A stretch of 11,750 bases of DNA. It comes from Deltaproteobacteria bacterium (GTDB lineage: Bacteria > Desulfobacterota > Dissulfuribacteria > Dissulfuribacterales > UBA3076). How positions within the stretch are numbered: the stretch's first letter is position 1; each line of letters starts with the position of its first letter. Positions 1 through 6,823 of this stretch are shown here, piece by piece. The notes under the pieces were generated by a model. That model searched no databases and was not told the DNA's origin. It was given only the letters and a program-made list of their open reading frames with translations. Location of the stretch: positions 1 to 11,750 of the forward strand of contig JALTHV010000119.1 of the NCBI GenBank assembly GCA_027004315.1, written 5' to 3'. The translations under genes were made by a program, and so were the position numbers.

Positions 1-32
1 TTCCGTACCCCCGTCGAATCCGGTTCGCCCCC
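1..32 (-). ncRNA. ssrA: tmRNA (ssrA), 5' end only, truncated by window edge
   Basis: Read on the minus strand from base 32 leftwards, the sequence begins GGGGGCGAAC and continues with GGATTCGACGGGGG. This is the near-invariant 5' end of bacterial tmRNA: the acceptor-stem strand followed by the D-loop-like GGATTCGACGGG. tmRNA rescues stalled ribosomes by acting first as an alanyl-tRNA and then as a short mRNA for a degradation tag. Only the first 32 bases are inside the window, so the tag reading frame and the 3' half cannot be seen. A good promoter lies about 40 bases upstream, which implies a short leader removed by RNase P. Confidence 0.88.
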
Positions 33-71
33 ATATGGCTCAAAATCCGGCAGATAACAGCAAGTAAAAGT

Positions 72-99
72 AATATAAGGAATATTTGGAAGATGTCAA
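72..99 (-). promoter_or_regulatory. Sigma-70-like promoter for ssrA
   Basis: On the minus strand a perfect -35 box TTGACA (bases 99-94) is followed after 16 bases by TATATT (77-72), five of six matches to the -10 consensus. Transcription would start near base 65, giving a leader of about 33 bases before the mature tmRNA end at 32. The spacer is one base shorter than ideal. The match is strong and it faces the RNA gene it should serve. Confidence 0.7.
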
Positions 100-185
100 T
101 AGGAAGTCTACCTGCACATTTTATGGGTAGAGCGCGACAACCAGATATTGTAAGATTTTATTTACCTGTTTCTCATCCTTAGGAC

Positions 186-214
186 TTGACACAACAGAGA
201 GTCACATTTACTCT
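186..214 (+). promoter_or_regulatory. Promoter for tRNA-Glu
   Basis: A perfect TTGACA at 186-191 is followed after 17 bases by TACTCT (209-214), which keeps the TA and final T of the -10 consensus. The predicted start, about 7-8 bases further on, falls at the tRNA's first base. The tRNA would then have almost no 5' leader. Confidence 0.6.
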
Positions 215-221
215 GTCTCAC

Positions 222-297
222 GGTCCCATCGTCTAGTGGTCTAGGACGCTGGCCTCTCACGCCGGAAACAGGGGTTCGAGTCCCCTTGGGACCACCA
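222..297 (+). tRNA. tRNA-Glu, anticodon CTC
   Basis: A complete 76-base cloverleaf with encoded CCA. The acceptor stem pairs GGTCCCA (222-228) with TGGGACC (287-293), the discriminator is A294, and CCA is 295-297. The anticodon stem is 249-253 with 261-265, and its seven-base loop has CTC at 256-258, which reads GAG (glutamate). The T arm carries GGTTCGAGTCC. It is divergent from ssrA. No clear hairpin plus T-run terminator is visible just downstream, in 298-372. Confidence 0.97.
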
Positions 298-372
298 TTC
301 GCACTATTGATTCTATTCAGAAAAGCCAAAAGTCCAGAGGCCGTTCCATTCTCCTTGTAATCTCTTGATAAC

Positions 373-401
373 GTGACTATACCAAAATGGCAGGCTATAT
401 T
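373..401 (+). promoter_or_regulatory. Possible promoter for the GalT-like gene
   Basis: GTGACT at 373-378 (four of six -35 matches) and TATATT at 396-401 (five of six -10 matches) are 17 bases apart. Transcription would begin around 408, giving a leader of about 104 bases before the GTG start at 512. Read-through from the tRNA promoter is an alternative. Confidence 0.4.
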
Positions 402-497
402 AAATAGGGGAAACCCCGGCTCCGGAGCGGAAGTATGAAGGCTCAGCTATTGATAGATCTCCGGGCCTTTTACATCCCTGGGGATAGAAGGACTATT
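402..497 (+). other. GC-rich 5' leader with hairpin potential, unassigned
   Basis: The leader before the GalT-like gene holds GGGG-AAA-CCCC (407-417), the self-complementary GCTCCGGAGC (419-428), and a later CTCCGG (459-464) that could pair instead with CCGGAG (422-427). The later pairing is followed by GCCTTTT, so two alternative folds, one weakly terminator-like, are conceivable. I do not recognise any known riboswitch consensus. The pairing is seen in the sequence; any regulatory role is a guess. Confidence 0.25.
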
Positions 498-511
498 GGA
501 GGTGAGGTGAA

Positions 512-2182
512 GTGGGACACGAAGTACCCCGTACATGCGTAGATCCGTCAGGGACATTTATATGTGCCTTGCACCAACCATCCTATAAAGTCATAAATCG
601 CAGGCAAACTGATGCCCTGGCTGTACTTGGCCATGATCCGGATGGCCGGGCAATCAGTAACCAAATCAACTTTCCCCTGCGTAACTTGGTCGTAAGCCAT
701 GCCAATGGGGTATATGAAATCCCAAATGTCTTCCCCTTCTGGGGGACTACATACATCCTCTATAACCAGGCCAGGTATTTCTCTGAGGACCCGGGAAGAC
801 TCAGATTCAGAAAGGAGGATGATGAATCAGATCAGTCTGTCCCGTTACTAAAAGACCTGTTGACTGGCTCTTTAAAGGGCACGGGCAAAAGGACCTATTC
901 CATAAAAGACCTTCCGAGGGGCCTTCTCCTTACCCTGGCCCAGACATCCAGAGACCCTGAAGTCCTCAAGGCCATTGCCCATCTGGCCTGTAATTTTGAA
1001 CTGGACGACCAGGGGGAGCCGATTGGCCTGAGATATAAACTCAATGGATCTGGAGAACCGAGGCCGATCCTGCATGACCGCGAACTCTTTGATGTCCTTG
1101 GCAACAATATGGCCCTTCCGGACAGGTATAAAGTGGCCATGCTATTGATGCCTGGGGTCCAGGGGAATAGCCCGATTGTAGGTGAGTATATCTCTGGACC
1201 TCAAACGCATATCTGGGAGTATCTCAGGGCAAACAGTTATATTCCCTGGGGTCACTATGCATCCAATATGGCCCACGACTCTGTAAGGTACAGGGCAGAA
1301 GAACTGCTTCCTGAAGATATAATGGGTCTACGTCACCTCTATTACCAGCGGGTCTATACGCAGATGGCCCTCAATCTCAATATTGCATTGGGAAATTTCG
1401 GGAAAGAGATCGGCCCCATGTCCGAGACTGAACTCGAGTCCTTGAGGAAGACAGTTGTAGAGGAGGTAGGAGAGAGACAAAAAAAAGGGAAAGAAATTGC
1501 CTACACGGCCACTCTCTGGGGCTGGAACTACGGTTTTGATTTTTCTCCATCTGGCTACAGATTACACGCATCCCACCAGCAGATTCATCAACAGTATGCC
1601 CTTATACCCCCCTATGTGAGGACAGTAAACCCGGAAGGTAGCTTACCAGAATCAATTCCCACCTATGCAGTAGGAGATCAGGTGGCGCGTTTTGCTGCCC
1701 TTTATGAAAGGAGCTATGGCATCCCCTTCTTTGAGACCTACTTAAAGGCAATCCATTCCAATAGACGCCTGGATGGGAGGGAGGACCTGCCGGCGAGTCT
1801 GATTGTCTATGAGGACAGAGACGTAATGGTCCATGTACCCAAGGCACAACGCTGCCATGGCGAGGTCCAGATAATGACCACCGGTCATGTAGGGAACGTA
1901 CTTGAGGCAGGTCCGGAGATCCGAAGGGCCCTGGACCTCTCTATCAGACTGGTGATCCGGACCATGGGCAGACTTGGGGCCCAGATGGTAACATGCTATG
2001 AGGTCTCAAAACGATTTGACAGCTCCAGCACAGATCAGCGTCTTTTTTACTGCTTCCTGCCCAGGCTCCCCGGTTCTCCAGGTGCCTTTAGCGAGAGACA
2101 GGGAAGGTGGATCACGGGTCACTACCCTGAAGACTATGCAGAGGCCTTTAGGAGGGGGATAAAGTCACTCCAGTCTGACTGA
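512..2182 (+). CDS. Distant GalT-like (HIT superfamily) protein, function unknown
   Basis: A 556-residue soluble protein with no signal peptide or membrane segment, starting at GTG 512 behind a strong GGAGG (498-502). I did not recognise it outright. Two stretches resemble galactose-1-phosphate uridylyltransferase. Residues 348-361 (GYRLHASHQQIHQQ) align with the GalT active-site HPHGQI loop: H355 falls on the nucleophilic histidine and Q357 on the following glutamine, but the first histidine becomes A353. Residues 447-471 (from VMVHVPKAQRC) resemble GalT's second-domain strand, with E455 in GEVQIM and H463 in TTGHVGN. Residues 67-83 (YEIPNVFPFWGTTYILY) could match its N-terminal strand. A nucleotide or sugar-phosphate transferase or hydrolase is therefore plausible, with a modified active site. 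It is larger than GalT (about 340 residues) by a central segment near 95-340. Its 3' end overlaps the convergent RACo-like gene by 18 bases. Confidence 0.55.
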   Translation: MGHEVPRTCVDPSGTFICALHQPSYKVINRRQTDALAVLGHDPDGRAISNQINFPLRNLVVSHANGVYEIPNVFPFWGTTYILYNQARYFSEDPGRLRFRKEDDESDQSVPLLKDLLTGSLKGTGKRTYSIKDLPRGLLLTLAQTSRDPEVLKAIAHLACNFELDDQGEPIGLRYKLNGSGEPRPILHDRELFDVLGNNMALPDRYKVAMLLMPGVQGNSPIVGEYISGPQTHIWEYLRANSYIPWGHYASNMAHDSVRYRAEELLPEDIMGLRHLYYQRVYTQMALNLNIALGNFGKEIGPMSETELESLRKTVVEEVGERQKKGKEIAYTATLWGWNYGFDFSPSGYRLHASHQQIHQQYALIPPYVRTVNPEGSLPESIPTYAVGDQVARFAALYERSYGIPFFETYLKAIHSNRRLDGREDLPASLIVYEDRDVMVHVPKAQRCHGEVQIMTTGHVGNVLEAGPEIRRALDLSIRLVIRTMGRLGAQMVTCYEVSKRFDSSSTDQRLFYCFLPRLPGSPGAFSERQGRWITGHYPEDYAEAFRRGIKSLQSD

Positions 2183-4048
2183 GGGAAACAGATTCTGATC
2201 TGTATGCGGCAGGAACAGAGAAGAGACATAGTGATCCATGAATCGAGGGTTACTACTGAGGTCAAAGTGGGTCATCATCTTGGCTACCTTGTGTAGTTCT
2301 CTTGTGACAGGCAACGAAATGGCTGATGCCCTTGCCCCAAGGAGTGAGGTATTCCCTGCGAAAAAGAAGCGGTCTCGTGGGATGTCTGGCAGTAAGCCTA
2401 TAGTAATGGCCTGGTCGAGGTCTAGGTAACTGCCGAAGTTGCCAGCCAGTATTACCCGTTCCAGGTCCTCAAATCCCATACCTACCGATTCCAACAGGGT
2501 GAAATAGCCGGCAAACATGGCGCCCTTGGCCCTTATAAGGTTTTCAATGTCTGCCTCTGTGAATACTATATCTTGAGCTATGGCGGTCGATTTTGCCCCT
2601 ATTACCACATACTCCCAGCCATCCCGGCCTGGGCGGACCCTCTCTGTATCCAGGTCTTTGTAAAATTTTCCTCTCTGGTCCAGCACCCCTGCCATAAAGA
2701 GGCCTGCAAGCAGACTGATTATACCTGATCCACATATCCCCTTGGCCTTTTTCCCGCCAATGGTCAAGATCATGGGCTCAAAGGTAACAGGATGTATGTG
2801 TACTACCTCTATTGCCCCTGTGGTGGCACGCATTCCATGCCTCATTCCGCCTCCCTCAAAGGCTGGACCTGCTGAGCATGCAGCACAGGCCATCCAGTCC
2901 TGGTTCCCAAGCACGATCTCTCCATTTGTCCCTATGTCTATAAAAAGTGTGAGCTCAGGATGGTGATTGATGCCTACGCCCACCACTCCGGCCACGATAT
3001 CCGCACCCACATAGCTGGCAACGCATGGGACAAGAAACATATATACATGCTCTGGGACATCCATGCCTAGGTCTATTGCCCTTACCGGAGGAAACTGGGT
3101 GGCAACCGGGGTATAGGGATTAGACCTCAGAAATCGGGTGTCAAGTCCGAGGAGAAAGTGCATCATTACCGTATTCCCGGCCAGGCTTATCAGGCTCAGC
3201 GCCTCTTTTTTTCGACCCGATTTTGAACAGAGTTCTCCTATGAGCCTATTGAGGCACTCGATTATCTTTTCCTGTAGAGTCTTGAAGCCATCTCCCTTCT
3301 TGGCAAATTCCATTCGAGAGATGACGTCTTCTCCATAACTGATCTGCGGGTTGTAGTCGGATACCTCTTCAATAGCCTCTCCAGTCTTGAGATCTATCAA
3401 CTGGGCTGATACGGTGGTAGTACCTACATCCACAGCCACAGCCAGATGCTGGCTGGTGGAGTCCCCTGGCTCCACACGGATGAGGCGGTGGATATCCCTT
3501 TCTGTCCCCTCCATTAGGCTTACCGTGGCATCCCAATCTCTCTTTCGGACCGATTCCGGCAGGGTAGAGAGCACATGGCTGTCTACTTCCGGGGAGATGG
3601 CCTGAGGCCTCTTCTGCCCAATTTCACGTTTTAGCCTCTCGAGATCACTTGCACTGTCCTGAAGGCTCGGTTTAGGCAGGTGTACGAGGTATTTCTGCAC
3701 TACAGGGTGCAGTTCCCAGCTCGTGGACTTGGTGTGGACCTTGATCCAGGAGGCGGCCTTTTGTGCCATTGGCCGCCTGAGTACCTTTCTGTCCACCTCA
3801 GACTCAACGGGCACACGGACTACTACGTCTGATACAGGGAAGGTTTGGCATGCCTTCCACCCACCTTCTGGCAGGGTCTCTCCCTTGACCTCTCCCTGTT
3901 CCACAAAGATACGGCACTTGTTGCATACCCCTGCACCACCACATGAAGAGTTAATATGTACCCCGGCCTTCATTGCCGCCCTCAGGAGGTTTTCGTCCGG
4001 ATCTATCTCTATGGAGACGTTGGCCGGGAGAAAGGTTATATTAGGCAT
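2165..4048 (-). CDS. RACo-like reductive activator: 2Fe-2S ferredoxin plus ASKHA ATPase
   Basis: A 627-residue protein matching the ATP-dependent reductive activators of corrinoid proteins. The known family uses ATP to drive an electron uphill and return inactive cob(II)alamin to cob(I)alamin in methyl-transfer proteins. Residues 1-90 form a ferredoxin-like domain with the plant-type 2Fe-2S pattern C36-x5-C42-x2-C45 and C67. Residues 90-200 are a linker. From about 201 an ASKHA-type ATPase fold begins: DVGTTT (207-212) is phosphate loop 1, DIGTNGE (371-377) loop 2, then AGPAFEGGG (393-401) and a late AGNFGSYLDL. No C-terminal 4Fe-4S CxxC clusters are seen, so it resembles RACo more than methanogen RamA. 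No corrinoid protein or methyltransferase lies nearby, so the partner is unknown. The ATG at 4048 has only a weak purine-rich site (GAGAGA) before it. The gene is divergent from the epimerase operon. Confidence 0.85.
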   Translation of the reverse strand: MPNITFLPANVSIEIDPDENLLRAAMKAGVHINSSCGGAGVCNKCRIFVEQGEVKGETLPEGGWKACQTFPVSDVVVRVPVESEVDRKVLRRPMAQKAASWIKVHTKSTSWELHPVVQKYLVHLPKPSLQDSASDLERLKREIGQKRPQAISPEVDSHVLSTLPESVRKRDWDATVSLMEGTERDIHRLIRVEPGDSTSQHLAVAVDVGTTTVSAQLIDLKTGEAIEEVSDYNPQISYGEDVISRMEFAKKGDGFKTLQEKIIECLNRLIGELCSKSGRKKEALSLISLAGNTVMMHFLLGLDTRFLRSNPYTPVATQFPPVRAIDLGMDVPEHVYMFLVPCVASYVGADIVAGVVGVGINHHPELTLFIDIGTNGEIVLGNQDWMACAACSAGPAFEGGGMRHGMRATTGAIEVVHIHPVTFEPMILTIGGKKAKGICGSGIISLLAGLFMAGVLDQRGKFYKDLDTERVRPGRDGWEYVVIGAKSTAIAQDIVFTEADIENLIRAKGAMFAGYFTLLESVGMGFEDLERVILAGNFGSYLDLDQAITIGLLPDIPRDRFFFAGNTSLLGARASAISLPVTRELHKVAKMMTHFDLSSNPRFMDHYVSSLFLPHTDQNLFPSVRLE

Positions 4049-4091
4049 AGTTGCGTCTCTCTCAATCTATGGAAATTATTCAGCCCTCACG

Positions 4092-4133
4092 TAGACAGTC
4101 TGTGATATTACCGAGATATAGACACAGTGTCTA
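4092..4133. promoter_or_regulatory. Paired TAGACA palindromes, candidate operator
   Basis: TAGACAC-A-GTGTCTA (4119-4133) is a perfect 7+1+7 palindrome covering the -35 box of the RACo-like promoter. A second shorter one, AGAC-A-GTCT (4093-4101), begins with the same TAGACA and sits at or just past the predicted transcription start. The two TAGACA words are 27 bases apart. This arrangement fits a dimeric regulator bound at two sites. The regulator is not identifiable from this window. Confidence 0.4.
4105..4133 (-). promoter_or_regulatory. Likely promoter of the RACo-like gene
   Basis: On the minus strand TAGACA (4133-4128, five of six) is followed after exactly 17 bases by TAATAT (4110-4105, four of six). 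The start would be near 4098, giving a 5' leader of about 50 bases. The -35 box lies inside a perfect palindrome, which suggests control by a DNA-binding protein. Confidence 0.45.
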
Positions 4134-4202
4134 CAGGTTTGGAGTATTTTTTTACTGCAAAAATAAAAAATACCACCTGTTTTTTATGAATATCCTCAGG
4201 CC

Positions 4203-4365
4203 TTGCGGTGGTAACCGTTCACATTCCCCCGGCCAGCAATAGCCTTTTTCAGGGTTCCAGGGGCATTGCCTGATGCACAAGATAAGGGCACTCTGCCTAT
4301 TAATCCGCACTAAAACCCTTCAAAATACTAGCGCTGGCCAGGGACATGAACGGTTACTTGCGATG
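4203..4365. mobile_element. Palindromic MITE-like element, copy A, with flanking repeats
   Basis: The element body is 4211-4357 (147 bases). It starts GTAACCGTTC (4211-4220) and ends with the exact reverse complement GAACGGTTAC (4348-4357). A second inverted pair, GGCCAGC / GCTGGCC, lies inside, followed by imperfect arms and a loop containing TGATGCACAAGAT and ATTAATCCGCACT. It is flanked by near-identical octamers TTGCGGTG (4203-4210) and TTGCGATG (4358-4365), seven of eight matching, as expected of an old target-site duplication. It has no coding capacity. It lies between the divergent RACo-like and epimerase promoters. Confidence 0.8.
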
Positions 4366-4386
4366 AGTTCTGTAAACAGATAACAT
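4358..4386 (+). promoter_or_regulatory. Possible promoter of the epimerase operon
   Basis: TTGCGA (4358-4363) and TAACAT (4381-4386) are 17 bases apart, each four of six to consensus, giving a start near 4393. The -35 box lies in the right-hand target duplication of copy A, so the insertion may have moved or created this promoter. No better candidate is visible between the element and the start codon. Confidence 0.3.
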
Positions 4387-4396
4387 GATCAGATCA
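4386..4396. promoter_or_regulatory. TGATC-A-GATCA palindrome upstream of the epimerase gene
   Basis: A perfect 5+1+5 palindrome directly after the proposed -10 box, placed where a repressor could block initiation. It is short and could arise by chance, so a function is only suggested. Confidence 0.25.
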
Positions 4397-4420
4397 TAAG
4401 ATAATAGGGAGGGTCATGGG

Positions 4421-5377
4421 ATGAAGGTCCTTGTAACCGGAGGGGCAGGTTTTATAGGCTCAAATGTAGTAGATGCCTATATAGAGGCAGGCCATGAGGT
4501 AGTAGTGGTAGACAACCTCTATACAGGGAGGCGGGAAAACATTCATCCCAAGGCAAAGTTCTACCTAATGGACATCAGGTCCCGCGAAATCTATGAGCTC
4601 CTGAAATACGAAAGGCCAGAGGTGATAAATCACCATGCAGCCCAGATCTCTGTCCCGGCCTCGGTCAAGGATCCAAGATTTGACGCTTCAGTAAATATCG
4701 AGGGTTTTATCAACCTGTTAGAGGCCGCCAGGGCAGTCGGGACCCGCAAGATTATATTTATATCTTCCGGTGGCGCCATCTATGGAGAGGCCAAAGAGTA
4801 TCCCACCTCTGAGACCTATCTCCCGCAGCCCCTGTCTCCATATGCCATTGCAAAGGCAGTTTCAGAGAACTATCTGGCCTTTTACCAGCACCAATACGGA
4901 CTGGACTATACTGTGCTTAGATATGCAAATGTCTACGGCCCCCGCCAGATACCAAATGGTGAGGCAGGTGTAGTGGCCATTTTTATGGACAGGCTCCTTC
5001 AAGACAGGCCCTGTACAATATATCACTTCTCCTCTGAGCCAGAGGGTATGATCAGGGACTATTGCTATGTAGGAGATATCGTGAGGGCAAATCTCCTTGC
5101 CCTTGAGACAGGGAGTAGAATGGCAGTAAATATAGGGACAGGAAGGGAGACACGGACCCAGGCCCTCTTTGAGGCCATATTTGACGCCATTTCCAGGAGA
5201 CGTCCTATGGATAGCACCCTTAGAGTGCCGGGCAGGGCCCCTGCAAGGCAAGGGGATATCCAGAGGAGCTGCCTCAAGATAGATCTTGCCGAGGCAGTGC
5301 TGGGCTGGACCCCCAGGATAGACCTTGCTGAAGGGCTTGAAAGAACCCTGGACTGGAGGACCAGGAAACTTATTTAG
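4421..5377 (+). CDS. GalE-type NAD-dependent nucleotide-sugar epimerase
   Basis: A 318-residue extended short-chain dehydrogenase, full length for the family. The N-terminal Rossmann fold shows the NAD-binding G7-x-x-G10-x-x-G13 motif, an acidic D31 after the second strand for the adenosine ribose, and DIRS at 51-54. The active site is S115/S116, Y141 and K145 (YAIAK). The C-terminus has the usual RxGDI...LGW.P.....GL..T..W substrate-domain pattern. Members interconvert C4 epimers of UDP-hexoses or act as related 4-epimerases or dehydratases, and the exact sugar cannot be read here. The ATG at 4421 follows GGGAGGG (4408-4414); an ATG at 4416 is closed at once by a stop. Only two bases separate it from the nitrilase-RfaE2 gene, so the two are surely co-transcribed. 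This suggests a role in activated-sugar supply for surface polysaccharide or LPS. Confidence 0.85.
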   Translation: MKVLVTGGAGFIGSNVVDAYIEAGHEVVVVDNLYTGRRENIHPKAKFYLMDIRSREIYELLKYERPEVINHHAAQISVPASVKDPRFDASVNIEGFINLLEAARAVGTRKIIFISSGGAIYGEAKEYPTSETYLPQPLSPYAIAKAVSENYLAFYQHQYGLDYTVLRYANVYGPRQIPNGEAGVVAIFMDRLLQDRPCTIYHFSSEPEGMIRDYCYVGDIVRANLLALETGSRMAVNIGTGRETRTQALFEAIFDAISRRRPMDSTLRVPGRAPARQGDIQRSCLKIDLAEAVLGWTPRIDLAEGLERTLDWRTRKLI

Positions 5378-5379
5378 GC

Positions 5380-6696
5380 ATGAAACAGACGGCATCGACC
5401 TTAAAATTGGGAATTTTCCAGTTTACCCCCAGGAGAGGGGATATCCATGCCAACTGGAAGAAGGTCGAGTCTGCAGCCAATGAGGCAGCAGGGGCTGGAG
5501 TAGAGCTATTGTTGCTCCCTGAACTCTGGGCCACAGGACCTATAGGTAAGACGGATACAGACCTGATCCATGAAATCCCCGGGCTTCTGTCCAGGCTCAA
5601 GGCCCTGGCGCAGGCAGACAAGATCCTTATAGCCGGTACGCTTCCTGAGTTTGTAGGGAAAGTGACAGGCGAAAGGATCTTTAATACTGCCTATGTAATC
5701 GGGCCTGATAACACCTTTTATGCATATAGGAAGATCCATCTCTTTGCCCCAATGGAAGAGGACCAAGTCTTTAGTCCAGGGCTTGATCCTGTCTCTTTCT
5801 GGCTATCCTTCAGACACGCTGAAGTGGGTATAGGCCTGATAACCTGCTTTGACCTCCGCTTTCCGGAACTCACGCGCTATCTTGTGTGCCAGGGGGTAAA
5901 TTTAATACTTGTGTCAGCCCTATGGCCTCTTAGCCGAAGGCATCCTTTCGAACTCTTAATGGAGTCAAGGGCCATTGAAAATCAGTGCTTTCTGGCAGGG
6001 GCAAACGCCTGGGGTAGGGTCGGAGATACAAAGTTTGCCGGGGGATCTGCAATCATAGGACCACAGGGGGAAATTCTTGCCGAGGCCTGTGATGGTGAGA
6101 CGACGATGGTGGCCGAGCTAGATCTGGATGAAATAGATTCTGTACGGCAGGACTTCTTCACTGCCCATCCCCCAAGACGCTGGTGGCCAAGGGCCTGCTC
6201 CAAGATCCTGGACCTGTCTTCTCTTATTGACATAGTTCATAGGAGGCGTATGGCAGGCCAGAAGATGGTCTTTACTAATGGATGCTTTGACCTCTTGCAC
6301 GCAGGTCATGTATCATACCTGGAGTCAGCCAGGCACCTGGGTGACTATCTGGTAATAGGTCTAAATAGTGACAGATCGGTCAGTGGGCTCAAGGGCCCAG
6401 GACGTCCTATAACCCCTGAAGCGATGAGGGCCCAGGTACTGGCCGGTCTCGCTGCCGTAGACTATGTAGTAATCTTTGATGACCCCACTCCCTTGCACCT
6501 TATTAAGGCCCTTGTCCCGGATATCCTGGTCAAGGGGGCCGACTGGGCAGAAAAAGATATAGTGGGGGCCGAAGTAGTCAAAGAGGCCGGGGGCCATGTA
6601 GCAAGGATACCCTTTGCCTATGATATATCTACTACCCAAATCCTAAAAAAGTCATTGCTTAAAGGTAACTGTTCACATCCCCCCGGCCAGCGGTAG
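5380..6696 (+). CDS. rfaE2: Fusion: nitrilase-superfamily amidohydrolase + RfaE2 heptose-1-phosphate adenylyltransferase
   Basis: One uninterrupted 438-residue frame with two complete domains. Residues 8-265 are a carbon-nitrogen hydrolase with the full catalytic triad E48 (LLLPELW), K118 (YRKIHLF) and C156 (LITCFDLRFPE). The closest flavour is omega-amidase or NIT-like, with the substrate unknown. Residues 275-425 are the RfaE2/HldE C-terminal nucleotidyltransferase: FTNGCFDLLHAGH (298-310) contains the HxGH site H307-H310, with the GLKGPGRP loop (336-343), DILVKGADW and the terminal DISTT. RfaE2 makes ADP-heptose from heptose-1-phosphate and ATP for the LPS inner core. It is usually fused to a kinase (HldE) or free, not joined to a nitrilase. 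The last ten codons (429-438) and the stop come from a transposon-like repeat that begins at 6665. No clear Shine-Dalgarno precedes the ATG, only two bases after the epimerase stop, so translational coupling is likely. Confidence 0.9.
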   Translation: MKQTASTLKLGIFQFTPRRGDIHANWKKVESAANEAAGAGVELLLLPELWATGPIGKTDTDLIHEIPGLLSRLKALAQADKILIAGTLPEFVGKVTGERIFNTAYVIGPDNTFYAYRKIHLFAPMEEDQVFSPGLDPVSFWLSFRHAEVGIGLITCFDLRFPELTRYLVCQGVNLILVSALWPLSRRHPFELLMESRAIENQCFLAGANAWGRVGDTKFAGGSAIIGPQGEILAEACDGETTMVAELDLDEIDSVRQDFFTAHPPRRWWPRACSKILDLSSLIDIVHRRRMAGQKMVFTNGCFDLLHAGHVSYLESARHLGDYLVIGLNSDRSVSGLKGPGRPITPEAMRAQVLAGLAAVDYVVIFDDPTPLHLIKALVPDILVKGADWAEKDIVGAEVVKEAGGHVARIPFAYDISTTQILKKSLLKGNCSHPPGQR

Positions 6697-6823
6697 CCTT
6701 TTGAATGGTTTCAGGAGCAGCTTGATGCACAAGATTGGGGCACTATGCGATTAATCCGCACTGAAACCCTTCAAAATCCTACCGCTGGCCGGGGACGTGG
6801 ATGGTTGCAACAGGAGGGGGTGT

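Noticed and set aside
1..34. Possible 3' end of a plus-strand tRNA (GTCGAATCCGG ... CGCCCCCA)
   Set aside because: The T-stem does not pair on the plus strand. The reverse complement is the tmRNA 5' end, which explains the bases fully.
4862..5395. 177-residue minus-strand reading frame inside the epimerase gene
   Set aside because: It is a shadow of a gene with complete catalytic motifs; its own translation is rich in Cys, Pro and Gly with no domain.
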